Assembly (NCBI GenBank): GCA_021904315.1
Contig: CM038916.1
Span: forward strand, 3,472,001-3,536,000
Origin: Sphagnum magellanicum
Taxonomy: Eukaryota > Streptophyta > Sphagnopsida > Sphagnales > Sphagnaceae
Reading direction: 5' to 3'
Length of the DNA stretch: 64,000 bases
Part shown: piece by piece, positions 34,498-47,953 of the stretch
Layout: every line of letters starts with the position of its first letter
How positions within the stretch are numbered: the stretch's first letter is position 1
Translations under genes and position numbers: made by a program
Notes under the pieces: generated by a model
Seen by the model: the letters and a program-made list of their open reading frames with translations, nothing else
Databases searched by the model: none
Told to the model about the DNA's origin: nothing

Positions 34498-34850
34498 GTT
34501 TAACCAGTAATAGATATAGGTTTTGTCAAAAAAGAGAAGTTTAGCCAAGAAAAGATATTGGTTTTGTCAAGAAAATAAGTTTAGCCAAAGAAGGTTATAG
34601 GTTTTGCCAATAGAAAAAAGTTTAACCAAAAAACATATATAAATTTTTTCAAGAGAAAAAAATTTAACCAAAAATCATATAAGTTTTGCCAAGAGATCAA
34701 AGTCTAACCAATAAAAAATATGATTTTTGTCAAGAAAAGAAAGTTTAGTTAAAAAGAGATATAAGTTTTGCAAAGACATAGAAATCTAATCAAGAATAGA
34801 CATAGGTTTAGCCAACAAGAGATATAGGTTTTGTCAAGAAAAGATAGAAA
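34498..34850. repeat. Degenerate minisatellite, units of about 40-50 bp
   Basis: Seven or eight imperfect units follow AGATATAGGTTTTGTCAAGA then AAAGTTTAGCCAAGA. It begins right where the homology between copies D and E ends, and copy E lacks it. Confidence 0.75.
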
Positions 34851-35142
34851 AGGTAGATAAGTGATTGGTTGTTAGTTGGTTTGATTCGGTTTAGGGTTTA
34901 GGCCAATAATTAAGTCAATAGAGTAGGTATGTTAGTAGGATAACTAGGTGGGAGGGTAGTATGGAGGATAAGGGTTGAGAAAAAATTGGCCCCAAAAGCA
35001 AGGTCAAAGGTCAGCAGGCAAAACAATTGACTGTGGTAGAACGTTGGTTAAAGCAGGGTAAAGAGATGGATGAAAAAAACAGCCCATCCTCTGGACAGAA
35101 CGGCCAACTGGTGCAGTCATGGAGGCTGGTTCACTCTGGCCG
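34851..35142. other. Spacer; nothing recognised
   Basis: Short spacer with a telomere-like double GGTTTAG (34884-34898). No gene or element recognised. Confidence 0.4.
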
Positions 35143-36438
35143 CAATTAACTTCAGTTGCAAAATTGACATTGGGTGCCTTTCTCTGTAAGGCCAATGACC
35201 GACTATTCAATTTAATTCAACCAGCACCTATAATGGTATCATGTCAAGAACTGAAAACTCTATTTTTTTTTGGGTTGCTTCTAAACATTACAAATATGGG
35301 GGCTTAACACTAAAGTGTTGTCTCCATTTCAAATACAAAATTTTCTATGTTAAAATATAGGCACTCAGAGGCCCCATTCAAGATCATCAAGGTACCCAGT
35401 GGAAAGGTCCCTGTGAAGGTGATGGATGATCAGACTTTTCTTTATTTGCAAAATTTTGCCAAAGAGAAAAAATTAAAAATAAATATTTAGAAAATGAAGT
35501 GTTTTTGTAGGTTTTCAATTGCCAGAAAAACAAAGAACATGTGTTTTTCAGTGTGTAGCCAAAAATACACAAGGATGATTAAATATTTCGACTTCATATC
35601 TGGTTTATGGTCAAATTTGGCCTAAATCTTCCTAAGGATGATTGTCACTTTCTTACATCTTTGTATGAATGAATCTTAGTGTTTGTTTTACTGGCGAATT
35701 TTTGCCAAAATTTGACCTATTCAAAGGATTCAAGTTGTGCATGTGTAACCCATCAAAACACACGAGAGTGGCAGTGGATGTTTTCCCACTCCAAGGTTTC
35801 CAAGCCCAGATTTAGAATCTCCAGTAGAATTATGAAAGCTTGGAAAAGTGTGCTGAAGAGTATTAAACAGGTTCCACCACATCTTGTGCAGGAGATTAGC
35901 TAGGCACAGAAATATTTGGTGGGACTCTCAATTTAGGGGAGCTTTGTGAGTATGAAACACGGAAAGAGGCATGGCAGACAAAAGAACTGGGCCCTCTGCC
36001 ATTGAGCTTGACTTGGGGGTGCCAACAGCTTAAAAAGGCTAGGTCTGCCGTTGTATTCTGAAAATAAAAGAAAAAAGGCTGGGAGCTTTGTGAGTGTCAA
36101 ACACGGAAAGAGGGCATGGCAGACAAAAGAATTGGTAAGGAAGGAGCCATGCGCTTAACTCCATATGACAATATTTCGCAACAGCTCCGTCCTTGCAGGA
36201 ACTGGTGAGCCACCAATTTTGCAGGTTTGCAGGGGCAGTAATTTGCACAAAGATAATGATGGCTGGGCCAACTGCAGGCCAGTTTCCGCTGATTTGTTGT
36301 ACACAACTTTGGATACCTGATGGGCACAATTATTAGTTGAAACCACAGTGACAGATTCTGGGCAATTTCAGGACAAGCAGCCTCGTGAACCTAAATCAGA
36401 ACCCACTACCAAAAACCTCCTGTCGGAAAACTCAAACA
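35143..36438. repeat. Segmental duplication 2, partial copy F
   Basis: Aligns with 31180-32495 of copy D and 39950-41260 of copy E, from CAATTAACTTCAGTTGC to GGAAAACTCAAACA. Both ends are sharp. It carries the paired AAACACGGAAAGAG module. Confidence 0.85.
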
Positions 36439-38112
36439 TTTCATAGGTTTCAGTTGAGTCAAGTTGAACCTTCTGGAGAGGTCCTAATTCAGGTTGTATA
36501 TTCTTAGATGGGGACGAATTTTAATGCCTTATAGTTTATATTACACTACAATTGCAAACCTCCAATCTTGAGCTGCATAGTCGGTAATTGGACCTGATTT
36601 CCAAATAGGATCAAGTTTGGATTTTTTTTAAGGAACTTGATCAGGAATGGCATTCAAGGTTCCATTGCTTGAATGACAAACCGATATTTCATCAATTAAA
36701 ATTGTTTTGTGGGAATCATTTCTCCCTAAACCAGACATTGATGGTTTGGACACTACAATTTGAAATCAAATTGCTTTTTTTCTTAATCTTTAGATAATGA
36801 AATTGTTGAAACCCAATATAGCCAGCCAGAAACATGCTGCTATATATAACCTATAAGTGAAATTTAAAAATATGAGAGTGGTAAAATCAAGTCTTTTTTT
36901 GAGATTTTCAATTGCCAACATGTGAGAAAAAATTGAAGGAAAATTATTGGATTTCTATTCATGGTTAAGTAGGTCACCAAACATTATCATGGAAGGATGT
37001 TTAATTTTTTTGCTTTCATATGTATCTAGTAGAAAAATATTTTGCTGAAACTTCCAATGAATGATTGCCACTTTGGCTACACCGCAAAGATTTCTTTTGA
37101 ATAGCTCTTGCCAGTAACATAAGTATATGCTATGTGGGTAAAGGGTAAGTGTTTCATAAAAAGATCTTCTACCTACCGAAGTCATGCCTCCTCCCACGAA
37201 GGAGGACCCCTGGGACTCTAGTGGCTTGTTGTAGTTAGACATTTTTTTCAGGCAATGAGGGGGCGCAGTGGGGGGGAAGGGCTGGGGGACATTTGTCATT
37301 GAGTAGTTGAAGTTTTAGAAATAATTAGACAATTACAGCCACTACTCGTCGAATCACTTAAGAAAATCAGAATTAGTATTGGGATTTGAAATCACATTGT
37401 ACTCAATTCCTGAAGTCATTATATAGGCCATGGAATTGAAATAGCTGATTGTTTAAGTATGCCCATCAAGAATAAACTTATTGTTCTATAGTTGAAGTGC
37501 AGAGTAATCTCTATAATATAAGGAGGTAGAAACACAGTCCGAACATTCATAAAAAGTAGGAATAATAGTGATGTCAGGCCAAGAAAACAAGTTTTATTGT
37601 TTAATGCATTTTCCAGCTAGGCAACACACACTCAAAGAATATGGGATTAATTTTTATGCACATGCACTCTTAAAAAGAAATTGGAAGTTTGATTTTGAGA
37701 ACAATATGTTGGAGTCGTTTGAGAAAAGAACCAAAATTGCAAGAATGAGTGCCGGGTTTTGAAATTACATTTTACTCAATTCCTGAAACAAATTTACATT
37801 GGGGGCATGGACATTGAGCAGGCCTTTTCCTACTGGCGAAATTTTTCCAAAAAGAGAAATTCTAAATTCTAAATTCTAAAATGAACTGCTTTTAAAGGTT
37901 TTTAATTGCCTGAAGTGAGCAAACAAGTAACAAAAGTTGCAATTTGCCCCCACTCACACAGGATTTGCGCTGGACAGAGCTTGATGAAGGGTGTTTAGTG
38001 TCTTGCCAATTTCAAGTACCTGATGGGCCATCGATGGAAACATTTATGGTTCAAGTCAAAGTAACCTAATTGAAATTAGTTCAAAGCAATGTTCACTACA
38101 TGTGAGTTGCAT
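36439..38112. other. AT-rich spacer with a diverged repeat
   Basis: 36450-36830 is a diverged direct copy of 44620-45150: shared words include CCAATCTTGAGCT, TTTCCAAATAGGATC and TTTAGATAATGAAA. The rest shows no gene or recognisable element. Confidence 0.5.
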
Positions 38113-41100
38113 TTCCCCCCCAATTCACATTGGGATCATGGTAAAAACCAGTGTTGGCAGGTTACTGCTTTTCTTAGTACCCGGCTAGGTAGGTTATTTT
38201 TAAAAAATTCTGGTTTCATTTTCCCTTTTGTTTCCAATGTGTTCCCAATAACACCTTACTTTCATCCCATATGCTTTGGCAAATGTTGTCTTCCTTTGAG
38301 CTGTATACTTGAGCCAAATGAGAAGGCTCACCATGGACCCAATGTCTTTTTTGGGTTTGCAGGGAGTGAAGGTGAAGGAGGGATTTTTCATTTTCCTATT
38401 GTTCCCAATGCGTTCTTAGTAAGTTCTCAATGAGTTCCCATGATGTTAACACTATATTCCCAATGATTTTTCATGATGTTCCTGATATATTCTTCAAGTT
38501 CCCATTGTATTCCCTAACACATTCCCAAGACCACCTCACTTTTATCCCATATGGTTTGACAAATGTTGCCCTTCTTTCATCCATCTATATTATTAAGGAA
38601 GTTTCATTCCCTTTGTGACACTGAGATCTTTGAAACCATCATGTTTTGAACTGCATTCTTCGTATCTTCAGAAAGCTATTGATGAGTAATGTGAGTTAGC
38701 TTGGTTTCCTAGTGCTTGGACTCACAATGTAACAGTTATTGCATATTGAATGATTTTCTCATTAAACATTAAATTAAATCAAAACAAAATTTTCTAGAGA
38801 AATTAGAATGTGCCTTTGGTTTTGTTGGAAAGCTCTCAATGAGAAGATCTAATTGGAATTTATTTTGTAAGTTTTGAACCTAAGATGCAAGCGATATTGA
38901 ATTTGAAGTGATTTTCCCCCTCAAAATTCAAATAAAATTACAAAAAACCAGGTTATGGAAAGAAAAATCAGTTGAGAACATGATCACACTTGCAGGTCTA
39001 CCAATCAATTCAAGGCCAATTTTTTTTCATATTTAACTCTTCAAAAATTAAAATCTGTACCTTGCAAAATTAGGTTCATATTTTGAGTTTGCCCTCTTTT
39101 GTAATGGGTTCACACTTGTGCCAACAGCACATGCCACACTAGATGTGTGAATTGTGATATATGTTTACACTTTCAATTGAAATATTTGCATTGGAAAACC
39201 ATGGCATGGTGCTTGTGTATTTTACACATTATTGATTGAACCCTCTGAAGGATTTTGAACTCAAACAATGATCGGAAAGGTTTTCTAGGTTAGGTTTTTC
39301 TTTGTAAAAATCTAAAAGAGCTGGGAGTTTTGTGGGTGTGCAGTAAAAATCTTTTTAATAGGAAGAGAGGGCATGACAGACTGGTAATGAAGGAGCCATA
39401 AGCAAAAGTAAGTCACAGTAGTGTGGCCTGTGCCGTTGCCCCAAGTGTGAGCCCATGTTACAATATAGAGTGAAATCAACTGTTTGCAAGATACATCCCA
39501 TTTTTGAAGAGTCAAGTTTGAAATCAAATCATACTTGAATTGAATGGTAGACCTTTTTGTGTGAACACGTTCTCAACTTGTTTTTCCTTCCAAAACCTAG
39601 TTTTAAAAGATTTATTTGAAGTTTTAGTGACAAAAATCACTGAAAATTCCATATCTCTCACATCCTAAGTCTAAGATCTCACAAAATAATGAGTAATTAT
39701 TACCAGCATCACATATAGTGTTGGAACTATATTTATGCATATTCTGACTAGCTGCATGAGACAAGTTCAACACGTTTTTGCACATAATGGTTAGTACCAA
39801 CTATGCATGGTCATTAAAGTTCTCATCAAGTACAAATATAAATCGGTATCACTCATAAGGTTATTGTGAGATGATTTTCATACTACATAGGCTAGTACAA
39901 GTCATAGAAAGTTTGTAAGTCCGTTCCAGCATTAAAGAATACAGAACATCTCTTGGCAATTAACTTCAGTTGCAAAATTGACATTGGGTGCTTTTCAGAG
40001 AAAGGCCAACGACCGACTATTCAACTTAATTCAACCAGCACCTATACTGGTATCATGGTAAAAACTGAAAACCCCATATTGTTTTGGGTCGCTTCTAAAC
40101 ATTACAAATATGGGGGCTTCAGACTAAAGTTTGGTCTCCATTTCAAATACGAAAATTTCTGTGGTAAAATATGGGCATTCAGAGGTCCCATTCAAGATGA
40201 TCAAGGTACCCAGTTGAAAGGTACCTGTGAAGGTGATAGATGACCAGACTTTTCTTTATTTGCAAAATTTGCCAAAGAGAAAAATTAAAAACATAATATT
40301 TAGAAAATGAAGTGTTTTTGAAGGTTTTCAATCGCAAGAGAAACAAAGAACATATGCTTTTCAGTGTGTAGCCAAAAATACACAAGGATGATTAATATTT
40401 GGACTTCATATCTGGTTTACGGTCAGATTTGGCCTAAACCTTCCTAAGGATGATTGTCAGGTTTCTTACATCTTTGTATGAATAAATCTTAGTGGTTGTT
40501 TTACTGGCAAATTTTTGCCAAAATTTGACCTATTGAGAGGATTCAAGTTGGGCAGGTGTATCCCATCAAAACACACAAATTGGAAAGAAGAGTGGCAGTG
40601 GATGTTTTCCCACTCCCAGGTTTCCAAGCCCGGATTTAGAATCTAGAGTAGAACTATGAAAGCTTGGAAAACCATGGTGAAGAGGATTAAAGAGGTCTCA
40701 CCACATCTTGTGGAGGAGATTAGGTAGGCACGTAAATATTTGGTTGGCCTCTCAATTTATGGGACCTTTCTGAGTGTAAAACACGGAAAGAGAGCATGGC
40801 AGACGAAAGAACTGGGCCCTCTGCCGTGGAGCTTGACTTGGGGGTGCCAACAGCTTAAAACGCCAGGTCTGCCGTTGTGTTCTGAAAATAAAAGAAAAAG
40901 AGGCTGGGAGCTTTGTGAGTGTGAAACACGGAAAGAGAGCATGGCAGACAAAAGAACTGGTAAGGAAGGAGCCATACGCTTAACTCCATATGACAATATT
41001 TTGCAACAGCTCCGTCCTTGGAGGAACTGGTGAGCCACCAACTTTGCAGGTTTGCAGGGGGTGTAATTTGCACAAAGATAATGATGGCTGCGCCAACTGC

Positions 41101-43310
41101 AGGGCAGTTTCGGCTGATTTGTTGTACACAACTTTAGATACCTGACGGGCACAATTATTAGTTGAGACCACAGTGATAGGTTCTGGGCAATTTCAGGACA
41201 AGCAGCCTGGTGAACCTAAATCAGAACCTACTAACAAAAACCTCCTGTCGGAAAACTCAAACAGTTCACCTTTCTGAAAGAATTTTTTTTGGAATTATAG
41301 AAGAAAATATTATTGAAGTATTGAATTGTTGAAGAAAATTTTAGTTCTCTAGATAAATGGTTATTCTGAATAATATTCTTAATAGAGGCATAATTTATGA
41401 AATAGGTCTTATGAATTCCTATACTCTATAGTAAACAAAGTAGCAATGAGCTATTTCGCTCCACATATTTTTTCCAAATTAGAAAAGAGCCATACCCATG
41501 GAGACCGTGAATGATTTTAAAAAATAATAAAAACCATAGGTGTGCCCACAATAATTCTGGGCTTTGGTTTGGATCAGTGTTGTAGGTGAGTATGGATTAG
41601 GACTTAGACTTTGTGTAAGTCTAAATGAAATAATGGACTTTTTATATACTTTGTGTAAGGGTATAAGGCCACCCGCTTACATAAGTGTAAACTTATAAAC
41701 TGAGACATGTAAGCATAATTGTTAAACCTAATAAGTCATTCTTATGTTTTGTAAAATTGTGCAAGTGTAAATGTAAAACTAATACACTTACACAATTTTA
41801 CATAGCTGTGTAAAACAATATAAATGCATACAACTTTATTTTGGGGGGAGGTGGTGGGGGTTTGCCTTTTTTTTGGAATTTATTTTGGTGATGGGTCAAT
41901 TAAAGTGGCTTATTGCAAAACTAATTAAGTAACTAAAGTTTTGGGATGCACCGTGACTAAATGAACTAATTAATATGAATTGTTATAAGCAATTAAGCTC
42001 ATGCAAAACAGTAGGAATGGAAATTTTGCTCAAGCAATGAGGTGGGGCAACATGCACCCATGATTAATGTTTTTAAAAAAAAATCCTGATGTAGGTAGGG
42101 CTAAGAGAATTCCCATACAGTTTTAGATTGTTCTGGGGATACATTTTCAAAAACCCCTTACAAGTTGTAATCAATAGTTATGAGTGTGAGTGTGGCTACA
42201 TTTTCCTCAAACAACCAATTTATGGCCGTTTATTGATGAATTGTTTTTCAAAATAAGAAATTTGCAACAAAATATTCCCTTAAAAAGAAAGTGCTTTCTT
42301 TTGGTGATTTTTTCCCAAAAAAAATTCACTGCCCATGATGCACCACAGGATATGAACCCAAGATATTCTCTGAGAGCATGATTGTTTGCACCCCGCCCCC
42401 CCCCCCAATAACCTTTGTCCAAAAGCATGGGCTTGTATTATATATAAGTGGGCTAGAGGAAAGCTCTTTTGCAGTACTGGAATAATAGTAAAATCTTTTA
42501 TCTAGGGAGCATTAAAAGTAATAGAATTTTTAAAAAGAGAGGCCAAATCAAAGTGATCCGTTGCAACAAAAAAAACTAAGAGCTTTGAGATGCACCCATA
42601 AGTAACTAATTTGGATTGCAAATTTAGGTGTAGTGTATAGACACTAAGGGTATATAATATCTAATATGTAAACTTTACACTTATATCTCCCAAAAGATTA
42701 ATTACAAGTGGTGTGTATGACTTACACTTACATAGGATTTACATGTATATAAAGTTACTAATAGTTACAGGCACAACATTGGCTTCGACAAAGACTAAAC
42801 AAAAGTTCAATTGGTTATCGAGCGCCATTTTTTAGGAAAATTTGTTTCCAAAACTTGATGAAGTATCTTATCTATGCTTTAGCTTTCATGTTTCCAAGCA
42901 ACAATTATCCAAAGTCAAATTTCCACCACTTGTGTTCATAGGAGATTGGACTCCTCCTTTTTTTGCCTCGTGGAGTTGTTCCAAGGAGATCTTAGGATAA
43001 GGTGTTAATATTGGATTTGCCTTTAATATAATTTAGTGGACTTGTGGGGATTCTAGATCCCTCTAGTATCTCTCTTAGATGGGTTATATGGTATATTCAT
43101 ATGGCATTTGATGGACATGGAGACATATGCATCCCATTACAACAAGTCCTGGACTTCAACAAATTTTTACAAAACCATCAGGTTACTATTACAAATACAC
43201 ACACAAAGTGTACTTTGCATACTTATTCCTCAATTGTTGAAATTTCAGAAAATTAAAATTGAAATTGACAAACCTCATTTTCTAAAATAAATAAATGGAA
43301 CATCAGTTGT
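38113..43310. repeat. Segmental duplication 2, copy E
   Basis: Direct copy of 28782-34490, lacking the 542-bp segment at 30143-30684. No supported gene. A run of C residues at about 42393-42406 is private to this copy. Confidence 0.85.
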
Positions 43311-45803
43311 AGGTACAATAGTTTTGAAAAACTCTCCGTAAGTACGGGTGCACTGGCTTGGTTTCATAGCATTTGGACTTGCAATGTAAGAATTTTTAAA
43401 TATTCAATGATTTTTCACTAAAAATTAAATTACATCATAACTAATAATTTCAGACAGATTGGTTTGTCCCTTTGATGTTGTTGGCAAGATCTTGATGAGC
43501 AGGATTTAATGGAATTTATTCCTTAAGTTCTGGACTTAGAATGTGGGAGGTATGGAAATTTGAGTGATTTTTATCACTCAAAATTCAAATAAATTATAAA
43601 AAACCAGGTAAATTTGGATGGAAAGATCAGTTGAAAACATGGTCACACTTTCAGGTCTACCATTCAATTCAACTATGACTTCCTTTCATATTTAACTCTT
43701 CGAAAATTGGATATATACCTTGCAAAACAATGTCCTATGTTGAGTTTCCTTATTTTGCAATCGGTTCACACTTGGGCCAATGGCACAGGCCACTCTAGTA
43801 TAGGTGAAAGGAGGACAAAATTTGCCAAAACATATGGGATGGAAGTGAGGTGCTACTAGGAATGTGTTGGGGAACATGTTGAAAACTTGGGAAACTTAAT
43901 GGGAGTTCATTGGGAACTTGATGAGAACACATTGGGAGCAAAGGGGAAAATGAAAAAGTCTTCTGGCACCCCCCTCAATTCAAAAGAAAAATAGTTGGGG
44001 CACTTAAATGCATGATACACCTTCTCATTGGTTGCATGTACTCTTTATTTTGAAAACTATTGGTCACCTGTTTTTGACATCAACTATTAGCCTTTCTAAG
44101 AGCATGGGTATGATTTAACATATATTGTTAATGTATACTATTGTTATTTATTTATTGTGCTTTCCATTACTTAGATGGTGTGCCTCCCAGGTTGAAATTT
44201 GTATTTTGCAATGAACCAATTTGATTAACCCATCACCAAAAAAACGGAAACTTGGCAAGCTCCCCAAAAATAAAGGTGTAATTTAAAAGCTAATGTTTCT
44301 TCCCTTTGTCCAGTTATGTAAGTGAGCAGGGAGAACTTTCGGCAAATAATATAAGATTAAGTGAATAGCTCAAAAGGAGGCATTCTATCCTTGTCTGTTG
44401 TCCACATGCAACAAATGTTTTTATAAATAAACTGAAAAAATCCCCCTTGCCAAGTGCCACACTCTAAACAAAACAGTTAAGTCCCCATGCATGCTCAGCA
44501 GCCAGCCCATCGATGGTTATATGTAATTCTTATTATCTAAAACTATTGCTTACCTTTTTTGGGCCTGGGCTAATACTCCAATCATAGATTGCAAGTAATT
44601 ATAATAATAAGTTTCTGGTTTGAAGGAGTCAAGTTTACGTATTTGGAAATGTCCTAGTCCAGGTTATATAGTTTTAGACAAGGGTTCAATTTTTAACAGT
44701 TTGTAGTTCATACAACACCAATACTGCCCAACCTTCAATACTCGTCCAATCTTGAGCTATGTTCTAGGTAGAATTGGACCCCATTTCCAAATAGGATCCA
44801 GTTTGGATTTTTTCTAAGGAACCTGATCAGACATGGCATTGGGGGTTCCATTGTCTGAATGATAAACTAAACCAGGGAACAATGGTTTAGGCCAGTGATT
44901 TTTTTTGGGGGCGGATTTTCGCAGTGTGGCTAGGCTAAGAATTTTTTGGGAAAAAATCGGATATTCTTTTCTCTTGTGTAAATTTGAGAAAGAAGCCCGA
45001 AAAAAAGGAAAAGATTGCCAAAGTTTTGAAACCACAAAAATTGAAAAAAACAAAAAACAAAAAAAACATTGGTTCAGACATTACCAATCAAAAACATATT
45101 TCATTTTTATCTTTAGATAATGAAACTGTTGAAATCCAATATCAACTGATGGTGGGGTTTTAAGTAGTTTCGTATTTCAAATTGATAATCGTGTGTTGGA
45201 TTTTCTATCTCTGCATCAAAGACAACCAGGGATGGTTTTTGTTAAATACCAAAGCTGGCCATAGTTATCTTCTTGAAGGTACAAATGCTTGGATATTCAG
45301 GCAGACAGAAGAAAAATAGTTCACCAGCATCAATTATGTATGTTTGTGCCCTGGCCATTTAGCCTAGGTGAAAATAGGTGGTCAACAATTTTGAAAATGA
45401 AAATAACATGCAACCAATGAGAAGGCACAACATGCAGTCAACAGCCCCAATGTTTCTCTTTCGGATTTCGGGGAGGAGTAGGACTGCAAGTTTCCCTTGT
45501 TCCCAATGTGTTCCCTAATATATTTCCAATAGCACCTCAGTTTTATCTGATATGATTTGGCAAATGTTGTCCTCCTTTCACCTATATAGATGTGCCAATT
45601 TACTGGAGAACTGTAATATTTCCAAATAGAACATTCAATTTTGAGGAGTCTCATTGCTTTCAGATTTTTTTTGTGATTATAGGCCAATCAAGTTGGCTCG
45701 TTGCAAAACAATGATAATAATAAATATACAATTTGAACTTGGGAGGTAGCCCCTCTAATTCATAGAGATCACACTATGTACCCTAAGGATGTCAATTCTC
45801 ACT
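43311..45803. other. AT-rich spacer with inverted and direct repeat fragments
   Basis: 43795-43970 is an inverted copy of sequence found at 29050-29280 (CACCTCAC-TTTATCCCATATG and GGCAAATGTTGTCCTCCTTT modules). A direct copy of the latter is at 45500-45595. 44620-45150 matches 36450-36830. No gene is supported. Confidence 0.5.
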
Positions 45804-45955
45804 GCTTGTGCAAAATGTGTTTTCCCGGAAAGCGGCTGCCAATGAAAAGAACCCACCCAGAAAATCTCTTCCAAGAAATGCTTGTGCAAAATGTGTTTTC
45901 CTGGGCAGCGGCTGCCAATGAAAGGAAACCACCCAGCAAATCTCTTCAAAGAAAT
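45804..45955 (+). repeat. 76-bp tandem duplication just upstream of the NB-LRR TATA-like box
   Basis: GCTTGTGCAAAATGTGTTTTC starts at 45804 and again at 45880, and similarity holds through AATCTCTTCAAAGAAATG. The two copies differ at several bases, including CCCGGAAAG versus CTGGGCAG. Confidence 0.85.
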
Positions 45956-45970
45956 GCGCGTAGAGAAGAG

Positions 45971-46100
45971 TTTAAATAGGAGAGACGACGTGGTTACTTA
46001 CTCACTTTTCACTCTACCTCCCTTCTCTTCTTTGCTTCTCTTTGCTGCAGTGTGACGGAGGGACGCTGCTGCACGCTGCAACGAAGTTCCACTAGTCTGC
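45971..46100 (+). promoter_or_regulatory. Candidate core promoter of the NB-LRR gene
   Basis: TTTAAATAG at 45971-45979 is followed some 25-60 bp later by a pyrimidine-rich start-like region (CTCACTTTTCACTCTACCTC). It lies about 1.95 kb before the NB-LRR start codon, so the transcript would have a long leader, probably with introns (for example donor CAG|GTAATATG at 47214). The assignment is by position only. Confidence 0.35.
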
Positions 46101-47953
46101 TCTTACTCCACAACCTTAATACTCCTCCAAGCTTCAAAGATTTGGGTGTGCACACTATATCTGTTCCTACTTATTCACACTGTCAGGCAGTCCATTCTGT
46201 TTTACTCACCTCGCGCTCTGCTTCTCCTCCTTGGACTTCAGCTCTGCATCCTGTCACCTGAAGGAGGAGTGGAGTGTTCAGTGTTGGCGGCAAGTGCTTC
46301 ATGGGATTCGCATTCCAATGAGAATTTCCACAATACGGAGTGCTTACTATAGTACTTTTTTCTTTTTTTTCGGGTGCCAGTCCCTCGTCTACGACCTGGG
46401 TAATATGCCTATGTAGTTCTATGAGCAGTGTGAGGTTGGGTAGCCAGGGGTGTTGGCAATATAGCATTTTCTCGTCTAGTCAGATGATTTATTACTGCAT
46501 GTTGTAACTGCGATCTAATGTCTTCTGAAGCAAGAGCAGTAGAAGTGTTGACGATAGGCGCTTCCTGTATTAAGGTTTTCATTCATGTGTTCTTCTTTAA
46601 GTCAACATACTGAACGCTTATTCAACATCCATTTCTTCTGTTCCCAGTTTGTCCTCGGGGTATGTCTTCATAGCTCTGTGACCAGTGTGTCCTAGTAGAT
46701 TTGTGAGTAGTGTGAGGTTCGAAACTGGGAACTGGTAATATACCGTTTGCAGCCCGACATGATTTAGGATGCATGCTAGTCTGAATAGGCTGCAATCTGT
46801 CTTTGAAGGAGGAGGGATAAATGTGTCATGACAAATGCCTGATAAGCTGGTTTTCATTCGAGTTGTTCTTATCAGGATATGTAGGGTTTTTCTAGTAGTG
46901 AAGTTGTTCTTTTCAGGCTATGGAGGGCTTCTCCACTATTCATTTTGTTTTGATGCCAGTCGGTCGTCGGCGTATACCTTCCAGTAGTTTTATGAGTTGT
47001 ATGAGGTTTAGTACTTGGGTAAGCGTAATCTGTCTTTTGTAGCAACATGATATACAACATGTTATACGTCTGACTACGTTGCAAAGTGCACAGGGCTTGA
47101 AGCGCGGCTTGGAGCAACTTGAACATGAAGTCAGAGGAGGTGGATGCGACTTGCGGGGGAAAAGGCGATCGAAAGCCATTTTGTGAACGGGAGGATCATG
47201 GCAAGCACATTCAGGTAATATGTGAATAAAATGTTCAGCGCCCAGGAGGTTTTGAGGGTCTTAGACTTTAATGGAATTACTGAACACCATTGATTTAATT
47301 TGTGTGAGAATTAGGTTCAGTACTTGATAATAAGTTTGCTTCCGATCAAAACAACGTCGATAGATGTAGTAGTAAGCTCTATGGGTTCAACGACGAGCAA
47401 GATTGATAGCTAAAGGTGCACTGGAGTTCTCTGTGAAAACATTCACAGATCGGGTAATTATATTTTTGATGTCTTGTTTTTAGTTTCCATCAGCAGTAGC
47501 CCTGGCAACACATGTCATGTTCTAGCTGGGGTGTTCGGACAATGACCGCGAGAACGACTAGGATATAGCTTGTTGTAAGTATTGCGCTCACTGCACTGTT
47601 CCATCCATTCAGCAATTTGAGTCACATGCCTGCTAACCATGCATGTGGAATCTCGAATTTTTGACAGGTTTTGGCTGCTCTGATGGAGAACATTCGATTG
47701 TAGCAAACTCGACGACCATGCGTCTTCAAGAGATTTTCAAATGCACTGGGAAGTGCATTAAAGCACTTCGATAACGAATTTGCTGCATCAACTTGTTGCC
47801 CATCGCCAGTGATTGTCTTTCGGAGAGAATCCAGCAAAGAAAAGTTTAGAGAGAAGGGGAACCTTCCGTTGGATCTAGTCTTGCACGTACTGAAGTGGAG
47901 CGTGCGCCCAAGCGCACATACAGTAGAGGCAATTGCGAAGAGAAAATTGCATT
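46101..47953 (+). other. NB-LRR upstream region / leader with three diverged repeats
   Basis: Three diverged direct copies of a module with TATGAGxxxTGTGAGGTT lie near 46378-46465, 46647-46750 and 46959-47045. A short open stretch from ATG 47125 (MKSEEVDATCGGKG) runs to a good donor at 47214 but could not be linked to a next exon. Small - strand open frames (47837-47622, 47706-47515) are not recognised. No confident separate gene. Confidence 0.4.

Noticed and set aside
47125-47214. 30-codon open stretch ending in a good splice donor upstream of the NB-LRR gene
   Set aside because: No partner exon in a compatible frame could be found; kept only as a note in the leader entry.
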